A DNA stretch of 64,000 nucleotides from Monosiga brevicollis MX1 (taxonomy: Eukaryota; Opisthokonta; Choanoflagellata; Craspedida; Salpingoecidae), in NCBI RefSeq assembly GCF_000002865.3, contig NW_001865073.1, positions 82,780-146,779 on the forward strand. Direction: 5' to 3'. Shown one piece after another: positions 61,701 through 64,000 of the stretch; position 1 is the first letter of the stretch, and each line of letters begins with the position of its first letter. The notes under the pieces are model-generated. The model was not told where the DNA came from. It worked only from the letters and a program-made list of their open reading frames with translations, and made no database searches. A program made the position numbers and the translations under genes.

Positions 61701-62936
61701 CCCGCAGGCTTTATTGCAGCCGTAGCTTCGGCTTCGTTGGTCGCCTTGATCATCTTACTCGTGTTGTTGATCCGCTTCCAGCGTCAGCGACGTCAGATCA
61801 TTAACGCGCGCAAGATGGTTCTGGCTCATCACGGTGACGTGACGTTTGGCACGCCCGAACCTATGCGCAAAGAGCACGACCAGCAGACTGTGTTTGCGGG
61901 TGGCGAGGTTGACCCGTTGACGGGTGAGGTGGTACAATACAAAGAAACGACCAATGTCGTGGACGAGGATCGAACGGGTGGCCCCATGCCGTCCATGTTT
62001 GGTGGTCTGCGCTCCAACCCGCTGTTTGGCAACCGAACCGCCTTTTCGGGCTTGGGTATGGAAGGTGAAGAGGAGGTGGTTGCTTCCGACTCGGACGAGT
62101 CGGACGATTTATCTGACCTGTCCGCCGGGGCCATGGACGAGATTATGGACGATCTGAGTGATTTTGAGATGTTTGAACAGGATTATCTTGAGGCCACCGC
62201 TGCTACCGAAGGTGCCCCTGCGCACGCTGGTGGACAATTCAAGAACCCGCCCTTCCTTAGTGGTGGTGGTGGTGGTGCGTTTGACTTGGATGATCTTTCG
62301 GACTTTGAGGACGTGACTGAGGATGGACCAGCAGAGCCTTACCTGCGTGTGGAGGCTTCAGACGACTCTGACTTTTCAACCGATGATGAGGAGGGCGGTG
62401 CCTTTGGGGCCATGGACGATCTCCTCAACATGGCACCACTCCGCAGTATTCTCAAGTCTCCTGGTGCTGATAGCACCAATTCTGGCCCGCGCAAGGTATC
62501 GTTCGGCGAAGATGACAGTGATGCCGACGATGACGATGATGAGCGTCATGATGAAATGGGCCAAGCTACGCTTTATCGTCAACGCCCGGGGCGCAATCAG
62601 CGTCGCCAAATCGACAGCGTAGATATTGAAGCAGAGCTGGTCATCCCACAAGTGCAATACGAGGACGTCGTCGCCAATCTGCAACCCATGTCCCAAGGTC
62701 AGGGGGGCGGACCTGCAAGTACCCACGGTGGTGCGGATCCGCAGGATAGTGACTCGGACTTTAGCACTGGCCCAGCCATTGCGGACCGTGACAGTGTTAG
62801 CGAATCAGACTCGGACGATTCCGACTCGGACTCGATGGACTATGGCTCGGGTTTTGAGGATGAGGACGATGATGTGGGCACTTCTCAATTTGCCGCAGTC
62901 CGCGGCATGTGGAACTCTTCCCATCTTCGCAATTAG
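31795..62936 (+). CDS. Giant coherin-type cadherin with two TMEM132-like cassettes, cohesins and dockerins
   Basis: Type I membrane protein of about 10,110 residues in seven exons: 31795-32513, 32609-35313, 35459-35586, 35742-36740, 36868-37951, 38102-38907 and 39045-62936; all phases agree. Signal peptide MSPLLTRWLVLAALALVASA. Residues about 21-5,950 are more than fifty cadherin repeats with PEN, DAD, LDRE/LDYE and DVNDNAPxF motifs. Cassette A spans about 5,950-7,680 and cassette B about 7,680-9,490. A membrane-proximal domain, a transmembrane helix (about 9,697-9,725) and a 385-residue acidic tail follow. Cadherins with cohesin domains, known as coherins, have been described in choanoflagellates and sponges; the match here is by domain content. 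The likely role is calcium-dependent adhesion at the cell surface. It has no catenin-binding tail that I can recognise. The ATG at 31795 gives the signal peptide directly. Confidence 0.93.
32609..34760 (+). repeat. Two-cadherin superrepeat, about 620-bp period
   Basis: Two repeat types alternate: one with DTVxFSIxxxxVPFxxG and LDYE, the other with TDGDLPxTANGQVRY. Equivalent points fall near 32676, 33295, 33912 and 34543, a period of about 617-630 bp (two cadherin repeats). The high similarity implies recent expansion in two-repeat units. Confidence 0.85.
41341..50260 (+). other. Cadherin tract with alternating cysteine-marked repeats
   Basis: In about twelve neighbouring repeat pairs, the first repeat has a Cys (usually LCA or VCA) where its relatives have LDRE/LDYE, and the next repeat has a Cys just after its DxD motif (DADC, DRDC, DPDC). 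Cys codon pairs lie near 41361/41590, 42004/42216, 42625/42840, 43246/43451, 43846/44045, 44457/44670, 45063/45262, 45637/45840, 46247/46456, 46876/47081, 47501/47715 and 50036/50246. The linker inside each pair is worn down (for example SVNAYPP, AINAHKP) compared with DVNDNAP elsewhere. Ordinary repeats lie between about 47.9 and 49.9 kb. Confidence 0.88.
50460..55640 (+). other. Cassette A: TMEM132-like ectodomain, cohesin, dockerin, two cadherin repeats
   Basis: Order: N-terminal beta domain with Cys pair and LPDAYF (50,460-51,000); cohesin-like domain from LYRGQRFTVPV (51,019-51,470); TMEM132-type Ig-like domains from LVNTAVLTG through SLRYQSADVTVTSTF (51,490-52,480); further Ig-like/BIG domains to 53,460; second cohesin from DADLGNLNGIPLPP (53,480-53,920); linker with DRRRS and TRQRRA; dockerin-like EF-hand pair GDADGNCVFDIADVAY and MDADRNGVVDGTDAFY (54,166-54,400); an unnamed beta domain (54,400-54,950); two cadherin repeats (54,960-55,640). 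Confidence 0.83.
55641..61060 (+). other. Cassette B: second TMEM132-like ectodomain, cohesin, dockerin, Kunitz, two cadherin repeats
   Basis: Same order as cassette A. N-terminal beta domain with GVCVATVSVPTAWF; cohesin-like PLHPVFIGEEATATVY (from 56,167); Ig-like part with LVNTAILSG, CSELLLSGAESHGQ, RVWAPTLPVELEVDD and ECAN...ATGQAQVLV (56,658-57,700), which is closer to TMEM132 than cassette A is; further Ig-like domains to 58,790; second cohesin from GDVDLGRQGNFPL (58,800-59,260); SRRRRAEN and PRARRSAN; dockerin-like NGDTNGDCVFDIRDVGY and MDANLDSVITVADAEF (59,436-59,660); unnamed domain split by a Kunitz module; two cadherin repeats (60,410-61,060). Confidence 0.83.
59945..60120 (+). other. 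Kunitz/BPTI-type domain inside cassette B
   Basis: Six cysteines in Kunitz order, from CYQQAASGNTC through PRFYFNSGTETCESFEYFGC to GGNTNNFATLQACVDMC. The FxYxGCGGNxNNFxT core is diagnostic. The P1-like residue after the second Cys is Ser, so a trypsin-inhibiting role is unlikely. Confidence 0.92.
61061..61690 (+). other. Membrane-proximal extracellular domain of the giant cadherin
   Basis: About 210 residues with scattered Cys between the last cadherin repeat and the membrane, starting DYLVTLTTAPDYDTFNSLYD and including ELTDITFYVLTSGGEV. The alternation resembles the alpha/beta membrane-adjacent domains of long cadherins such as CDH23, but this is a shape-level guess. Confidence 0.5.
61691..61780 (+). 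other. Transmembrane helix of the giant cadherin
   Basis: AAIPAGFIAAVASASLVALI followed by ILLVLLIRF and the basic stop-transfer QRQRRQ. It is the only strong hydrophobic helix besides the signal peptide. Confidence 0.93.
61781..62936 (+). other. Acidic cytoplasmic tail with a PP1-docking-like motif
   Basis: About 385 residues rich in Asp, Glu and Ser. DDLSDLSA, DDLSDFEMF and DDLSDFEDV form a thrice-used LSD motif. SILKSPG then RKVSFGED (codons near 62,440-62,510) fits the RVxF consensus of protein phosphatase 1 partners. The end contains many SD/DS acidic casein-kinase-2-like sites. No catenin-binding region was recognised. Confidence 0.7.
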
Positions 62937-64000
62937 GCTTCTGTGGTTTCAACGTAACAGTCCGATGCTGCTTGTATAAACGGCAAGGTACCTACTTGGT
63001 CCATGCCTTCGACTCAATCCACCTGAGCTGTGAACATATCCGGCTCATCGATTTGCTTGTTATTTGTTGTCGTGACATGTGTGTGTCTTTGTGTCTATGT
63101 GTGTGTCTGTATGTGTCTGTGTGTCTTATCGTTTTTTTTTTTGCTTTTATTGGTTGTCTAGTGCGGCCAGCCGCATTGCCTTGTGGTCCTGGGGCTGTGC
63201 TGCCTGATGCCGTGACTTGGCCGATCTCCGAGCATCGGCCAGCTCGATTTGTTGCCAATTTGTGTGTTTGTATGAACCGCATCGACCGTTAAAATACTTT
63301 GTTCTTTCTTCTTGAAAGAATGTTAAAGAAACGTAATACATTGTACTTTCGCCTTGATTCGTTGAGGCCCCTTTTTTTTCACGTGAGAATCATTTCCATG
63401 CCAAGGGTGCTATTCCCTTGCAGTTTGAATCATGGATGTATTGAATATGGCGCACATGCCTCAAGAGTGCTTGCTGCCTGCTTGACATCCCGTCTTCTGA
63501 CCATGCTTCTTTGACTTTGTGTGGCCTCATCAACTTGAGTGCGATTCAATATGAATTGACATCTTAATCTCAATCTCACATGTCCAACACAAAAAATCTA
63601 ATAATTGTTCGTTCGATTCGTTTTTGAGACCAGTCTCAAACAAGGGAAAAAAAGAAATGAAGAAAACAGGAGACGGAAGAAGTTGTGCGGGCTCAGTTGT
63701 GCTGATGGTATTGGAGCCCTGTTATTGTCTTGATTCGGCGTGCATAAGACAAGACATCCAACGAGCAAGAGGCAGGCCGCCGGAGAGAAAAATAAAAAAA
63801 AAATAAAAATAAAAAATTCATTTCCACAAAGCAAATCATGTCAATTTACGGGTAAATGCCCAGAAATTCTCAGAAAAAGCGGCGATTTACAGTTTGGTCG
63901 AGTAGTCAACTGGCACGTGAAACCACACATCTCCATTTTCTGATCTCTGCCTTGCCTTTGCTCTACTAAGAAGGCATCAACACCACACAATGGCTCGAGG
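62937..64000. other. 3' flank of the giant cadherin gene
   Basis: About 1.06 kb with no gene recognised. It has GT-rich sequence near 63078-63125, T runs near 63131 and 63372, and A/T-rich sequence near 63790-63822. The base composition is more AT-rich than the coding region. Confidence 0.5.

Overview
The window looks like nuclear DNA of a choanoflagellate, most like Monosiga brevicollis. This is inferred from gene content: a receptor tyrosine kinase with an LRR/LDL-A ectodomain, a coherin-type giant cadherin, a ciliary gene, and compact GC-rich genes with many short GT-AG introns and microsatellites between them. No mobile element, tRNA, rRNA or CRISPR array was recognised. Coding models were built by joining exons by hand, so exon edges are predictions; the reading frame closes in every complete model.

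Layout. 1-9 kb: the 5' part of a DNL-type zinc-finger mitochondrial Hsp70 escort gene (-), CFAP206 (+), UBR7 (+) and a stand-alone Pol I-type 5'-3' exonuclease (-). 9.9-17.8 kb: a receptor tyrosine kinase (-) and a secreted protein with a stalk and four fibrinogen-like units (-). 18.4-30.6 kb: a DUF1295/steroid-reductase-like membrane protein (+), a eukaryotic leucyl/phenylalanyl-tRNA-protein transferase homologue (+), a C9orf85-like zinc protein (-), a secreted pectate-lyase-fold protein (+), a SAM-domain protein (-), and an SPF45/RBM17 homologue without a G-patch (+).

31.8-62.9 kb: one gene fills half the window. It is a type I membrane protein of about 10,110 residues in seven exons, the last 23.9 kb long. 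Its order is signal peptide, more than fifty cadherin repeats, two tandem copies of a large cassette, a membrane-proximal domain, one transmembrane helix and a 385-residue acidic tail. Each cassette holds a complete TMEM132-like ectodomain (N-terminal beta domain, cohesin, Ig-like domains), a second cohesin, basic cleavage-like sites, a dockerin-like EF-hand pair, an unnamed beta domain and two more cadherin repeats.

The most interesting signals are in this gene. First, two TMEM132-type ectodomains sit inside a cadherin, with cohesin and dockerin modules in the same chain. Second, in about twelve neighbouring repeat pairs a cysteine replaces the calcium-binding LDRE motif of one repeat and another follows the DxD motif of the next, which would place both at the same linker as a disulfide staple. 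Third, a Kunitz domain has been inserted into the unnamed domain of the second cassette only. Fourth, convertase-like sites lie between cohesin and dockerin in both cassettes.

The genes do not form an operon. Shared themes are mitochondria (escort protein, exonuclease), the cilium (CFAP206), and the cell surface and secretion (kinase, fibrinogen-like protein, pectate-lyase-fold protein, cadherin).
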